A stretch of 64,000 nucleotides of DNA from Brooklawnia cerclae (GCF_011758645.1 NZ_JAAMOZ010000002.1:62001-126000), one strand, 5' to 3'; shown: positions 8,053-16,863, counted from the stretch's first letter. Notes: generated by a model not told the origin, from the letters alone. A program made the numbers and translations.

Positions 8053-9798
8053 ATGTCTGGCAGGGCTCAGGCGGGACAACTCGTACTGAAGGTCATCGAG
8101 AGTTGGGGCGTCAAGCGCATCTACGGGCTTCCTGGCGGGTCATTCGACTCGATGATGAATGCGCTGTACCTGGAGCGCGACAACATCGAGTTCATCCAGG
8201 TGCGGCATGAGGAGGCGGGAGCGCTCGCCGCCGCGGCCGAGGCGAAGCTGACCGGACGCATCGGCGTCACCTTCGGATCGTCCGGCCCGGGAGCCGTGCA
8301 CCTCATCAACGGCATGTACGACGCCCGCGAGGACCATGTGCCGATGCTCGCTCTGGTCGGCCAGGTGCCCACCCGCTTCATGAACACCGACTACTTCCAG
8401 GCCATGGACGAGGAGCCGATCTTCGCCGACGTCGCCGTCTTCAACCGCACCGCGACCACGGCCGAAGGCCTGCCGAAGCTGATCGACGAGGCCATCCGCC
8501 AGGCGTACACGCACAAGGGCGTGTCGGTCGTCACCATCCCCAAGGATCTGGCGTGGACCGAGATCGACGACGCCGTCCCGACGTCCGCCCCGTACTGGCG
8601 CACCCCGCTGCTGCCACAGCCCGATCCGGCCGCGATCCGCGACGCCCTCGACGTGCTCTCGACCGCGAAGGCTCCGCTGCTGTACTTCGGCGTCGGCGCG
8701 AAGCATGCCCGCGAGGAACTCATCGAACTGTCCGACAAGCTGAAGCTCCCGATGGTCTCGACCCACCCCGCCAAGGGCATCGTCGAGGACTCCCACCCCG
8801 CGTTCCTGGGCTCGGCCGGGCGCGTCGCCACCAAGCCTGCCGTCGAGGCCGGCGCCAATGCCGACGTCATCCTGTGGGTCGGCAACGACATCCCGTTCGC
8901 CCAAGTGGTCGCGAACCCCGAGGCGAAGATCATCCAGGTCGACATCGATCCCGCGAAGTTCGGCAAGCGGCTGCCGCTGGTCGTCCCGATCCAGGCGGAC
9001 GCGAAGGCGACCCTGCGCGCGCTCATCGATGCCAGCGAGGAGGCCGTGCCGACCGCGTTCTACCGCGCGAGCCTGGCCAACAAGCGCAACTGGGAGGAGT
9101 GGATCGCCTCCTTCAGCTCCGATGCACGCACCCCGCTGCGTCCCGAGCCGATCTTCGACATCGTCAACGAGCAGGCCGGCCCCGACGACGTGTTCCTCGT
9201 GGACGTCGGCAACGTGAACATCAACTTCGCCCGGCTCGCCCACCTGCTGCCGACCAACAAGTGGTCGACCTCCGGCAAGCACGCGACCATGGGCTACGCG
9301 GTTCCCGCCTCGCTCGCGGCCAAGCGGGAGTATCCCGACGCGACCGTGTACAGCCTCAGCGGCGACGGTGGTTTCGCGATGCTGAACGAGGAGATCCTCA
9401 CGCAGGTGAAGTACCACCTGCCGGTCATCAACGTCGTGTTCTCGAACCGGACGCTCGGCTTCATCGAGGCCGAGCAGCGCGACGACTCCCACCAGCCGCT
9501 GTCGGGCGTCGACCTCATCGACGCCGATTGGGCCAAGGTCGGCGAGGGCATGGGCGCGCTCGGGTTCACCGTCAACACCCTCGACGAGGCGCGGGAGGCC
9601 TTCGCTGCCGCCAAGGCTGCCGATCGTCCGAGCGTCATCGACGTGAACCTGACCGGCGACATGCCGCTGACCACGATGTACATGCACCTGTCGGAGCACG
9701 ACGACCCCGCGGCGGTGGCTGAGTTCCAGGCCAAGTACGAGGCCCAGCCGCTCAAGGCGCTCGACTACTGGCTGGAGCAGGAGTCGGCGGCCGAATAA
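8053..9798 (+). CDS. Pyruvate oxidase (ThDP/FAD-dependent)
   Basis: The protein has 581 residues, the normal size for pyruvate oxidase. The N-terminal PYR domain begins with the YGLPGGSFDS motif and carries the cofactor-activating Glu in RHEEAGA. The FAD-binding middle domain follows, and the C-terminal PP domain has GDGGFAML (G437-D438-G439) with Asn465, the ThDP/Mg motif. Such enzymes turn pyruvate, phosphate and O2 into acetyl-phosphate, CO2 and H2O2, or feed electrons to quinone. The motif YLERDNIEFIQVRHEEAGAL favours the SpxB/Pox type over acetolactate synthase. A GGGAAGAGG ribosome site lies 5' of the ATG, and a stem-loop follows the stop. Quinone versus oxygen as acceptor is undecided. 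Confidence 0.85.
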   Translation: MSGRAQAGQLVLKVIESWGVKRIYGLPGGSFDSMMNALYLERDNIEFIQVRHEEAGALAAAAEAKLTGRIGVTFGSSGPGAVHLINGMYDAREDHVPMLALVGQVPTRFMNTDYFQAMDEEPIFADVAVFNRTATTAEGLPKLIDEAIRQAYTHKGVSVVTIPKDLAWTEIDDAVPTSAPYWRTPLLPQPDPAAIRDALDVLSTAKAPLLYFGVGAKHAREELIELSDKLKLPMVSTHPAKGIVEDSHPAFLGSAGRVATKPAVEAGANADVILWVGNDIPFAQVVANPEAKIIQVDIDPAKFGKRLPLVVPIQADAKATLRALIDASEEAVPTAFYRASLANKRNWEEWIASFSSDARTPLRPEPIFDIVNEQAGPDDVFLVDVGNVNINFARLAHLLPTNKWSTSGKHATMGYAVPASLAAKREYPDATVYSLSGDGGFAMLNEEILTQVKYHLPVINVVFSNRTLGFIEAEQRDDSHQPLSGVDLIDADWAKVGEGMGALGFTVNTLDEAREAFAAAKAADRPSVIDVNLTGDMPLTTMYMHLSEHDDPAAVAEFQAKYEAQPLKALDYWLEQESAAE

Positions 9799-9810
9799 CG
9801 CTGACCAGGG

Positions 9811-9867
9811 ACGCCGCGTCCACCGGTGGGAGCCCATTTCCGTGGGGCCCGCAGGCGGACGCGGCGT
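9811..9867 (+). terminator. Long inverted repeat after pyruvate oxidase, possible terminator
   Basis: ACGCCGCGTCC (9811-9821) pairs perfectly with GGACGCGGCGT (9857-9867), which is followed by TTTC. A small inner hairpin CCACCGGTGG sits in the loop. Its position 12 bp after the stop suggests termination, but the T-tract is short and the loop is long (35 nt). Confidence 0.45.
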
Positions 9868-9905
9868 TTCTGCACGGCCAGCAGCACAACAACTTCGCGC
9901 TGCAG

Positions 9906-10142
9906 GTGGTCTCCTCCGGTGACCTGACGCCCGGAGTGGACTCGCCGACCGAATCGACGGACTCCACCGGCCGTCACATCTACCGCTACCTGGGTACCGG
10001 CATCACCACCGACGTGTTCCGGAAGGTGTCGGGCAACGACACCGTCCGGGTGGTCATCTCCAACATGCCGAGTGGGGTCATCAACTCGCTGGACGCGGAC
10101 TACGCCACCGCCGCGATCAAGGTGAAGAAGAACGGGAAGTAG
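9906..10142 (+). pseudogene. Short open frame / C-terminal gene remnant, unknown function
   Basis: From a GTG at 9906 there are 78 residues, but the same frame stays open and protein-like upstream into the pyruvate oxidase stop (about from 9808: SPFPWG, AFLHGQQHNNFALQ). No start codon with a ribosome site precedes it. The predicted chain (TGRHIYRYLGTGITTDVF, VRVVISNMPSG, ending KVKKNGK) is polar and beta-rich, as in exported proteins. I do not recognise the family. The most economical reading is the 3' end of a truncated gene; a short expressed protein is the alternative. Confidence 0.35.
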
Positions 10143-10248
10143 CTCTTCGTTCGACCTGAGTGGCCCCCGGCGGCTCGTGCCGTCCGGGGACCACCCGGCG
10201 CTTCGGAGAATGCCCGCAACAGCGCGGCTGCCGGATCACGGCCTCGTC

Positions 10249-11136
10249 TCAGGCCTCCGGGATGTCCCGGCCCCAGGCGGCGAGCGTGATCGTGTCGGGG
10301 TCGGGGCCGCCGCGCACACCGGTGTCGAGGGCGTCGATCGCGGCCAGTTCCTCGCTGGTGAGGTCGAAGTCGAACACGTCGTAGTTCTCCGCGATGCGGG
10401 TCGGCGTGACGGACTTCGGGATGGCTGAACGACCTTGTTGCAGATGCCACCGCAGCATCACCTGCGCCGGGCTCTTCCCGTGCGCCTGCCCAATTCCGGC
10501 AAGCACCGGGTCGGCAAGGGTGCTCCGGCGCTCGCCGCCCCAGCCCGGGTAGAAGGTGATACCTCCGATGGGCGACCACGCCTGCGACACGATGCCCAGT
10601 TCGGCGTTCTTGTCGAGCAACTCGGTGTTGCGGAAGTACGGGTGGATCTCGATCTGATTCACGGCCGGCACGACCGACGTCGCGTCCAACAGCCTGTCGA
10701 GGTGGGCGGGCAGAAAATTGCTCACCCCGATCGCTCGGACCCTGCCATCGGCGAGCAGAGCCTCCAGGGCCTTGTAGGCGTCGATGACGAGCTGGAACTC
10801 GGACGGGAGCGGCTGGTGCAGGATCAGCAGGTCGAGGTGGTCGACGCCGAGTTTTCCGGTGGCCTTCTCGAACGCGTGCAGGGTCGATTCGTAGCCGTAG
10901 TCGCTGATCCAGACCTTGGTCTCGATGAACACGTCCTCCCGAGCGAGTCCGGAACGGCGGATGCCCTCGCCGACCTCCCGTTCGTTCAGGTAGGCGGCGG
11001 CCGTGTCGATATGGCGGTATCCGACCCGCAGAGCGGTCTCGACGGCCGTCACGGTCTCCGCAGGCGGGGTCTGGAAGACGCCGTAGCCGAGGGCGGGAAT
11101 GACGACGCCGTTGTTGAGGGTCACAGTGAGGCTCAT
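10249..11136 (-). CDS. Aldo/keto reductase
   Basis: The protein has 295 residues with the full AKR catalytic tetrad: D44 and Y49 in HIDTAAAYLNE, Lys in ETKVW, His in LILHQPLP. The NADPH-binding end (IPKSVTPTRIAENYDVFDF) is intact. It matches the 2,5-diketo-gluconate reductase / AKR5-like bacterial group, broad NADPH-dependent carbonyl reductases. TAGCCT (11144-11149, minus strand) ends 7 nt before the ATG, which suggests a leaderless mRNA. No metabolic partner next door pins down the substrate. Confidence 0.88.
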   Translation of the reverse strand: MSLTVTLNNGVVIPALGYGVFQTPPAETVTAVETALRVGYRHIDTAAAYLNEREVGEGIRRSGLAREDVFIETKVWISDYGYESTLHAFEKATGKLGVDHLDLLILHQPLPSEFQLVIDAYKALEALLADGRVRAIGVSNFLPAHLDRLLDATSVVPAVNQIEIHPYFRNTELLDKNAELGIVSQAWSPIGGITFYPGWGGERRSTLADPVLAGIGQAHGKSPAQVMLRWHLQQGRSAIPKSVTPTRIAENYDVFDFDLTSEELAAIDALDTGVRGGPDPDTITLAAWGRDIPEA

Positions 11137-11235
11137 GCGGTTGAGGCTAGGTCGGCATCGGGAGCTTTGGGAGGCCGCGTCGTTACCCCTCTGGGATGGT
11201 GAGGCCCAGCGGTCGCGTGTTTCGTGGCGTCCTGG

Positions 11236-12639
11236 TCAGCGAGTTCGTAGTGTTTCACGATCGGCCTCCAGCAGCCGGAGCCAGAGTTCGCTCGCTGTCG
11301 GATAGGAGGGAACCGCATGCCAGAGCACGTCCACCGGGACCTTCGCGGTGACGGCGATCGTCGCGGCGTGCAGCAGCTCGGCCATGTCCGGGCCGACGAA
11401 GGTGGCGCCCAACACGGTATCGGTGTTGTCATCGATGACCAGCAGTGCTCTGCCGGTGGCGTCATCGCGCAGCAGGGCAGCACCGGCTGCGGAATCGAGC
11501 GGCACCTCGGGCGTCCGAAGCCGGTAGCCGGCCTCTCGTGCTCGCGCGGCGGTGAGCCCGACTGTGGCGACCTGCGGGTCGGTGAACACGACCTGGGGAA
11601 CCGGCGCTTGGACTGGCTCGGCCGGTGGCGTGCGTCCCTCTGCGAGCGCGGCGATGCGGTCGCCGACGAGTCGTGCCTGGTATTTGCCCCAGTGGGTGAG
11701 CGGTGCGCCGCCGCTGACGTCGCCGACGAGATACAGCCACTCCGGGAGCGGGCCGTCGAGATCGGCGGGGGAAAGCCCGGCGGTCTCCAGCCCGAGGTCG
11801 TCGCGGGCGGGTGTGCGCCCGGTCGCGACCAGTACCTCAGCATGGGTCGATTCGCGGTCGTCGGCTTCGACGAGCCGCACCGGCCCGCCGTGGACGCGTC
11901 CCAGGCCTGTGTCGCGGGTGTCCGGCCGATCGGCCGCAGTGAGTTGGACGCCGAATCGGAGCTCGACACCGTCCGATGCGAGACCGTCGGCGATCAGGTC
12001 GGAGGCGAACGGCTCGAATCGTGGGAGCAGCCGTCTGCCGCGGACCAGCATGGTGACTCGGGAACCGAGCGCGGCCAGCCAACGCGCAGCCTCGCAGGCC
12101 ACCACGCCACCGCCGACGATCGCGATCGAATCGGGAACTTCGATGATCCCGGTGGCGTCCCGCGATCCCCAGGGCAGAACCGGGCTCAGGAACTCCGGGA
12201 TCACCGGGCGCGAACCGGTGGCGAGGACCACCGCGTGCCGGGCGCGAAGCGCTCGCACCCCTTCGGGACCCGCGACCCCGACGGTCCGCTCACCGGCCAA
12301 CCGTCCGATGCCACGGACGACGGTGATTCCCGCCCCCTCGGCCCAGCGCACCTGGCCCTGGTCGGTGTAGTGGCTGACCCAGGTGTCCCGCCGGGCCAGC
12401 AGTGCAGCGGCATCCACGTCCATGCTGGCAGGCAGCCCGCCCAGCTGAACCGCGGCCGCTCGGACGTCCAGTGGCCGCAGCATCGCCTTGCTCGGCATGC
12501 ACGCGTAGTACGAGCACTCCCCGCCGACGAGCCCGGACTCCACCAGTGCCGCCGTGCGCGAGCTCCCCTTGATCGCGTAGTCCGCCGCGTTCTCGCCCGC
12601 GGGACCGGCACCGATCACCACTACATCGAAGGTCTCCAT
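11236..12639 (-). CDS. FAD-dependent pyridine nucleotide-disulfide oxidoreductase, substrate unknown
   Basis: The protein has 467 residues. The FAD fingerprint VVVIGAGPAGENAA is at the N-terminus, the redox cysteines are present as CSYYAC (C-X4-C) before MPSKA, an NAD(P) Rossmann motif is IAIVGGGVVACEAARWL, and a C-terminal dimerisation domain follows. The C-terminal motif that normally reads HxHPTxSE is HAVPSYPTASE here, with Tyr where the catalytic His of lipoamide, glutathione or mercuric reductases stands. It is therefore a disulfide-reductase-fold enzyme of altered chemistry rather than a standard dihydrolipoamide dehydrogenase. It diverges from the osmolyte ABC operon. Confidence 0.82.
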   Translation of the reverse strand: METFDVVVIGAGPAGENAADYAIKGSSRTAALVESGLVGGECSYYACMPSKAMLRPLDVRAAAVQLGGLPASMDVDAAALLARRDTWVSHYTDQGQVRWAEGAGITVVRGIGRLAGERTVGVAGPEGVRALRARHAVVLATGSRPVIPEFLSPVLPWGSRDATGIIEVPDSIAIVGGGVVACEAARWLAALGSRVTMLVRGRRLLPRFEPFASDLIADGLASDGVELRFGVQLTAADRPDTRDTGLGRVHGGPVRLVEADDRESTHAEVLVATGRTPARDDLGLETAGLSPADLDGPLPEWLYLVGDVSGGAPLTHWGKYQARLVGDRIAALAEGRTPPAEPVQAPVPQVVFTDPQVATVGLTAARAREAGYRLRTPEVPLDSAAGAALLRDDATGRALLVIDDNTDTVLGATFVGPDMAELLHAATIAVTAKVPVDVLWHAVPSYPTASELWLRLLEADRETLRTR

Positions 12640-12801
12640 GGGGTTCAGTCTTGCCGGGCGGAGCGCTTCCGGCCGGGTTTCGGTTTTCTTGCCCCCTGAT
12701 CGTAGGCGGACGGTTCCGTCGCCGATGGAGCGTGTGTGTCAGTGCAGCCGCTTAGGCTGGACGCCAGCTTGCTCACAGCATGCACGGCGAGAGGAGTCGA
12801 G

Positions 12802-13614
12802 GTGATCGAATTCGCGGCTGTGTCGAAGACGTATCCCGGCGGGTCGGTGGCCGTCGAGGGGTTCTCCCTGGTCGTGCCGTCACATCGGACGGTGGCGTTG
12901 GTGGGGTCATCGGGGTCAGGCAAGACGACGCTGCTGCGGATGGTGAACCGTATGGTCGAGCCCACCAGCGGGCGGGTGCTGATCGACGATCAGGATGTGC
13001 AGGACGGGGACGCGGTCGAACTGCGACGCTCGATCGGGTACGTGCTGCAGGCGGGTGGCCTGCTGCCGCACCGCACGGTGCTGGACAATGTCGCCACCGT
13101 GCTGCGGTTGAGCGGTATACCCCGCAAGCCTGCGCGCGAGCAGGCGCTCGGGCTGATGGCGCGGGTGGGGTTGGACGCCTCGCTCGCCGGGCGTTATCCG
13201 GGTCAGCTCTCCGGTGGCCAGCAGCAGCGGGTCGGAGTCGCACGCGCGCTGGCGCCGGATCCGAACATCCTCCTGATGGACGAGCCGTTCGGGGCTGTCG
13301 ACCCGATCGTGCGGCGCGAGCTACAGGACGAGCTGCTGCGACTGCAGGCGGAACTGGGCAAGACGATCGTGTTCGTCACTCACGACGTGGACGAGGCGTT
13401 CCGTCTGGGGGACGAGGTGGTCGTGCTCCGCGACCACGGTGTGATCGCCCAGCGCGGTACCCCGGCGGAGATCCTCGCCGCCCCCGCCGACGCTTTCGTG
13501 GCCGACTTCGTCGGTGCCGACCGGGCCGAGCGCGCTCTCCACACGCGGATCGTGGAAGGCCGCACGATCGCGGTCGACGGCAACGGGCGCCCTGTCGGGG
13601 TGATGACGCCGTGA
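12802..13614 (+). CDS. opuCA: OpuC-type osmolyte ABC transporter, ATP-binding subunit
   Basis: The protein has 270 residues with Walker A GSSGSGKTT, Q-loop, signature LSGGQQQR, Walker B ILLMDEPFGAVDP and H-loop THDVDEAF. The FGAVDP and DEAFRLGD details fit the glycine betaine/choline/carnitine (OTCN) ATPase group. The GTG at 12802 is chosen because GAGAGGAG lies at the right distance and an upstream in-frame ATG lacks one. Only a short tail follows the ATPase fold, with no full CBS pair. The stop overlaps the next start (GTGA). First gene of a four-gene importer operon. Confidence 0.9.
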   Translation: MIEFAAVSKTYPGGSVAVEGFSLVVPSHRTVALVGSSGSGKTTLLRMVNRMVEPTSGRVLIDDQDVQDGDAVELRRSIGYVLQAGGLLPHRTVLDNVATVLRLSGIPRKPAREQALGLMARVGLDASLAGRYPGQLSGGQQQRVGVARALAPDPNILLMDEPFGAVDPIVRRELQDELLRLQAELGKTIVFVTHDVDEAFRLGDEVVVLRDHGVIAQRGTPAEILAAPADAFVADFVGADRAERALHTRIVEGRTIAVDGNGRPVGVMTP

Positions 13615-14279
13615 GATGGCTGATCCTGAACTGGGCCCAGGTGACAGAGCTCGCCCGTGACCACCTCGTGCTGAGCGTGCCCGCGATCGTGCTCAGTGTC
13701 CTCATCGCCGTCCCGCTCGGGCGCCTGGCCTATCGCCGTCCCGCGATCGGAGCACCGCTGCTGGGGGTGGCGGCCCTGCTCTACGCGGTGCCGGCGCTGC
13801 CGCTGCTGATCGTCATTCCCGCAGTATTGGGCATCCCGCTACGCTCGATGGCGACGATGACCATCGCCCTGACCGTCTACGGCGTGGCCCTGCTCGTGCG
13901 CACCGCCGCCGATGCCTTCGCCACCGTCGATGCGAGCACGAGGGACGCCGCGGTCGCGATCGGTCACTCCCCGCGAGCTGTGTTCTGGCAGGTCGACCTG
14001 CCCCTGGCGGTCCCGGTCCTGTTGTCCGGGGTGCGTGTGGTGGCCGTCTCCACGATCGGGCTGGTGACCATCGGCGCGCTGATCGGCGTGTCCAGCCTGG
14101 GGACCCTTCTCACCGACGGTTTCCAGCGCGGGATCGCTGCCGAGGTCGCCACCGGCGTGGTCGCGACGGTGGTCCTCGCCCTGCTCGTCGACGCGCTGCT
14201 GCTCGCCGTGGGACGCGTCCTGACCCCGTGGACCCGCATCACCGGGCGACGCTCCCGCATGTGGGAGGTGACCGTGTGA
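13611..14279 (+). CDS. opuCB: OpuC-type osmolyte ABC transporter, permease 1
   Basis: The protein has 222 residues with five to six transmembrane helices. The EAA-type loop that contacts the ATPase reads RDAAVAIGHSPRAVFWQVDLP. The GTG overlaps the ATPase stop by four bases. Family knowledge: paired OpuCB/OpuCD permeases form the membrane channel for compatible solutes. GTG is preferred over an internal start because of the overlap and because the hydrophobic N-terminus follows directly. Confidence 0.9.
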   Translation: MRWLILNWAQVTELARDHLVLSVPAIVLSVLIAVPLGRLAYRRPAIGAPLLGVAALLYAVPALPLLIVIPAVLGIPLRSMATMTIALTVYGVALLVRTAADAFATVDASTRDAAVAIGHSPRAVFWQVDLPLAVPVLLSGVRVVAVSTIGLVTIGALIGVSSLGTLLTDGFQRGIAAEVATGVVATVVLALLVDALLLAVGRVLTPWTRITGRRSRMWEVTV

Positions 14280-14355
14280 GCAGGCCGTCGATCATGGAAG
14301 TCACCCCCGGCTCGTTCGGCAGCCACGGACGATGCGACGGACGAGGACCACGGGC

Positions 14356-15039
14356 ATGAACCTGCTCGCACAGGCCCTGTCGTGGCTGACCGACCCGGCG
14401 AACTGGAGTGGCGCAAGCGGGATCCCCGCCCGCACCGGACAGCACCTCGCGATCACCGCGATCGCCGTCGCCGCAGCGGCATTGGTCGCGTTGCCCGCGG
14501 GCGTGCTCGTCGGGCACACCCGGCGGGGCGCCGCGAGCATCGGGGCGATCACGGGCGCCGCCCGCGCCATCCCCACCCTGGGGCTGCTCACCCTGTTCGG
14601 GCTCGCCCTCGGCATCGGGGTCGAGGCACCCCTGCTCGCCCTGATCATCCTGGCGATCCCGTCCCTGCTGGCAGGTTCCTACGCCGGTGTCCAGGCCATC
14701 GACCCGGCCCTGCCCGCCGCCGCCCGGGCGATCGGCATGAGCCCCGCTCAGGTGATCGGCACCGTGGAGATCCCGCTCGCCCTGCCGGTGATCGTCGGCG
14801 GGGTGCGTGCCGCCACGCTTCAGGTCGTGGCCACCGCGACCCTGGCCGCCTACACCTCGGACACCGGGCTGGGCCGCTACCTGTTCGCGGGACTGAAATC
14901 CCGCGACTACCCCCAGATGCTCGCCGGGGCGCTGCTCGTCATCGTCCTGGCCCTGCTTCTGGAACTCGTCCTGGCCGCCGTCCAGCGGCTCGCCACCCGC
15001 ATCGCCGATCCCGCACGCCTGTCGACCCGACGCACCTGA
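14356..15039 (+). CDS. opuCD: OpuC-type osmolyte ABC transporter, permease 2
   Basis: The protein has 227 residues with about six hydrophobic segments and the permease loop AARAIGMSPAQVIGTVEIPL. A segment ARAIPTLGLLTLFGLALGI matches the pore helix region of glycine-betaine permeases. The ATG at 14356 gives the family N-terminus; an ATG at 14332 is in frame and would add eight basic residues. A 76-bp gap separates it from permease 1. Confidence 0.88.
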   Translation: MNLLAQALSWLTDPANWSGASGIPARTGQHLAITAIAVAAAALVALPAGVLVGHTRRGAASIGAITGAARAIPTLGLLTLFGLALGIGVEAPLLALIILAIPSLLAGSYAGVQAIDPALPAAARAIGMSPAQVIGTVEIPLALPVIVGGVRAATLQVVATATLAAYTSDTGLGRYLFAGLKSRDYPQMLAGALLVIVLALLLELVLAAVQRLATRIADPARLSTRRT

Positions 15040-15065
15040 TCCTCACAACCCGAAGGAGCCCACCC

Positions 15066-15995
15066 ATGTCACCGTCCCGCCACACCACGGTCGCCGCCCT
15101 CGGCGTCCTCGCCCTCGCCGGAACTCTCGCGCTGACCGGTTGCACCGGCAGTGACCCCCTGAACGATCCCGGTGCGTCCAGCAGCGCCGCCGCGTCGGGC
15201 ACCATCGTCATCGGTTCCCAGGACTACTACTCCAACGAGATCGTGGCCGAGATCTACGCCCAGGCCCTCGAAGGCGCCGGATACTCCGTCGACCGGCAGT
15301 TCCGCATCGGGCAGCGCGAGGTCTATCTGCCCGAGATCGAGGCAGGAGACATCGACCTGTTCCCCGAGTACACCGGCAACCTCCTCCAGTACTGGGAACC
15401 CGACACCACCGCGCGCCTGGCCGACGACGTGTACACCGAGCTCCAGGCGGCCACCCCGGACGGGCTGCGCGTCCTCGACCAGTCGCCGGCCGCCGACCAG
15501 GACTCCTACACCGTCACCCGTGAGTTCGCCGACGAATGGGGCCTCACCACGATCGACGACCTCGCGAGGGTCACCGTGCCGCTGACCCTCGGAGCCAACT
15601 CCGAAGCGGAGACCCGGCCCTACGGCCCCGAAGGCCTGCTGGCCACCTACGGCATCGAGATTGGTTTCACCCCGATCGAGGACGCCGGAGGCCCGCTGAC
15701 GGTCAAGGCGCTCAAGGAGGGCGACATCCAGGTCGCCAATATCTACAGCGCCGACCCGACGATCGCCGCCAACGACCTGGTCTCGCTGCAGGACACCAAG
15801 GGGCTGTTCCTCGCCTCCCACGTCGTCCCGCTCGCCAGCGACAACGTGGACGATGCGGCCGCCGCGATCATCGACGAGGTCAACGCGGCCATGAGCCCGG
15901 ACGACCTGATCGCCCTCAACGCCCGCAGCGTGGACGAGGGGCTGCCCGCCAGCACGATCGCCGCCGATTGGCTGACTGACAAGGGGCTGAACTGA
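15066..15995 (+). CDS. opuCC: Osmolyte-binding lipoprotein of the OpuC-type importer
   Basis: The protein has 309 residues. The signal peptide ends in the lipobox LTGC, with lipidated Cys26. The mature part starts with IVIGSQDYYSNEIVAEIYAQ and contains DIDLFPEYTGNLLQYW, characteristic of the OsmX/OpuCC/ProX-type betaine and choline binders, with aromatic residues likely to form the cage for the trimethylammonium group. GAAGGAG lies 8 nt before the ATG. As fourth gene it completes the importer, so osmotic-stress uptake of betaine-type solutes is a safe inference. Confidence 0.9.
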   Translation: MSPSRHTTVAALGVLALAGTLALTGCTGSDPLNDPGASSSAAASGTIVIGSQDYYSNEIVAEIYAQALEGAGYSVDRQFRIGQREVYLPEIEAGDIDLFPEYTGNLLQYWEPDTTARLADDVYTELQAATPDGLRVLDQSPAADQDSYTVTREFADEWGLTTIDDLARVTVPLTLGANSEAETRPYGPEGLLATYGIEIGFTPIEDAGGPLTVKALKEGDIQVANIYSADPTIAANDLVSLQDTKGLFLASHVVPLASDNVDDAAAAIIDEVNAAMSPDDLIALNARSVDEGLPASTIAADWLTDKGLN

Positions 15996-16071
15996 CCTGA
16001 GAGGGCGGTCCTGCTGGGTCGTGGTCTTTCGGGACGCTGGGCCGGCAGGGGTTCGACTACGTCTGAAGGTG

Positions 16072-16144
16072 TGGAGCATAGGGGGCTCGAACCCCTGACC
16101 TACGGCTTGCAAAGCCGTCGCTCTACCAACTGAGCTAATGCCCC
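16072..16144 (-). tRNA. tRNA-Ala (anticodon TGC)
   Basis: A full cloverleaf can be drawn on the minus strand. The acceptor stem GGGGCAT/ATGCTCC has one G-U pair, the D arm contains AGCTCAGTTGGTAGAGC, the anticodon stem-loop CGGCTTTGCAAGCCG shows TGC at 16109-16111, and the T arm is GGGGTTCGAGCCCC. The discriminator base is A and the CCA end is not encoded. Confidence 0.97.
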
Positions 16145-16262
16145 TCGTCCTTCGCGCATCCGACGACGCGTCGCGCCACCCACGAAGGCCTGCTCATCCT
16201 ACTCGGGCCGGTTCCCCACCGCCAAGCCGCCGGCAGTCGCGCGGAGCCGTCGTCCGGACGCT

Positions 16263-16328
16263 TCCCGCGCGCCAAATTGTCTCCCGCGGTCGAACTGTTG
16301 CGCGCGGAAGACAATTTGGCGCGCGGGA
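16263..16328. repeat. Long palindromic element in the tRNA-Ala / DUF5318 divergent spacer
   Basis: A 20-bp perfect inverted repeat (TCCCGCGCGCCAAATTGTCT at 16263-16282, its complement at 16309-16328) has a 26-nt centre that itself pairs partly (CCCGCG/CGCGCGG). It lies between two divergently read genes, so it is not placed like a terminator. It resembles REP-type mobile palindromes or a cruciform. A similar-sized palindrome occurs at 43457-43508. Confidence 0.75.
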
Positions 16329-16428
16329 GCGGGGCCAGATACGTCCGGCAAGGTCATTCGCTCCAGGGAGCGCCGGTCGGCCCGAGGGCCGGGGTTGGCA
16401 GGTTGCCAAACGGCTCTAGTCTTGGTGC

Positions 16429-16863
16429 GTGGTTTCCCAGCCGTACCTAACCCGACGCGAATGGGTCAGCCATGCCCTCAAGCGCCGGGCGACGCTGGAG
16501 GCGATGCATCGTCCCCAGGCGTTGCTGGCCGGCCTCGATCCCTGTGACGCCGATCCACTGCTGATCCGTTCGGCCCTGCACCACGGTGCGCTGGCCGGGC
16601 GCGACTGCCCCGTGTGCGCGAGTTCGCGGCTGACCCTGCTCAACTATGTGTTCGGCGAACAGCTGGGGCAGTACTCGGGACGCATCAAGTCGGTGGACGA
16701 GCTCGTCGAGATGGAGGGGGAGTTCGGGGAGTTCAAGGTGTACGTGGTCGAGGTGTGCCCCGACTGCGGCTGGAACCACATGATCGAGACATTCCTGCTG
16801 GGTGACGGACGCCGCCGTCGTCCGCCACGACGCCAACAGACAGTTGAGGACATCTATGGGTGA
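16429..16863 (+). CDS. DUF5318 family zinc-ribbon-like protein
   Basis: The protein has 144 residues. Two CxxC pairs (CPVC near residue 64, CPDC near 111) flank a beta-rich middle (EFKVYVVEVCPDCGWNH), consistent with one bound metal. In mycobacteria the same gene (Rv0049) precedes ponA1 (Rv0050) and a GT87-type membrane protein (Rv0051), exactly the order here, so a role with wall synthesis is likely but unproven. TAGTCT (16417-16422) ends 6 nt before the GTG, so it is probably leaderless. The stop overlaps the PBP start by 8 bases. Confidence 0.85.
   Translation: MVSQPYLTRREWVSHALKRRATLEAMHRPQALLAGLDPCDADPLLIRSALHHGALAGRDCPVCASSRLTLLNYVFGEQLGQYSGRIKSVDELVEMEGEFGEFKVYVVEVCPDCGWNHMIETFLLGDGRRRRPPRRQQTVEDIYG

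Noticed and set aside
8053-9798. Acetolactate synthase instead of pyruvate oxidase
   Set aside because: No ilvN/ilvC neighbours; the YGLPGGSFDS and FMNTDYFQAMDEEP segments fit pyruvate oxidases better.
8140-9837. Long open frame antisense to pyruvate oxidase (565 codons)
   Set aside because: Composition rich in Arg/Gly/Val/His repeats typical of the antisense of high-GC genes; no family motifs, and the sense strand has all ThDP motifs.
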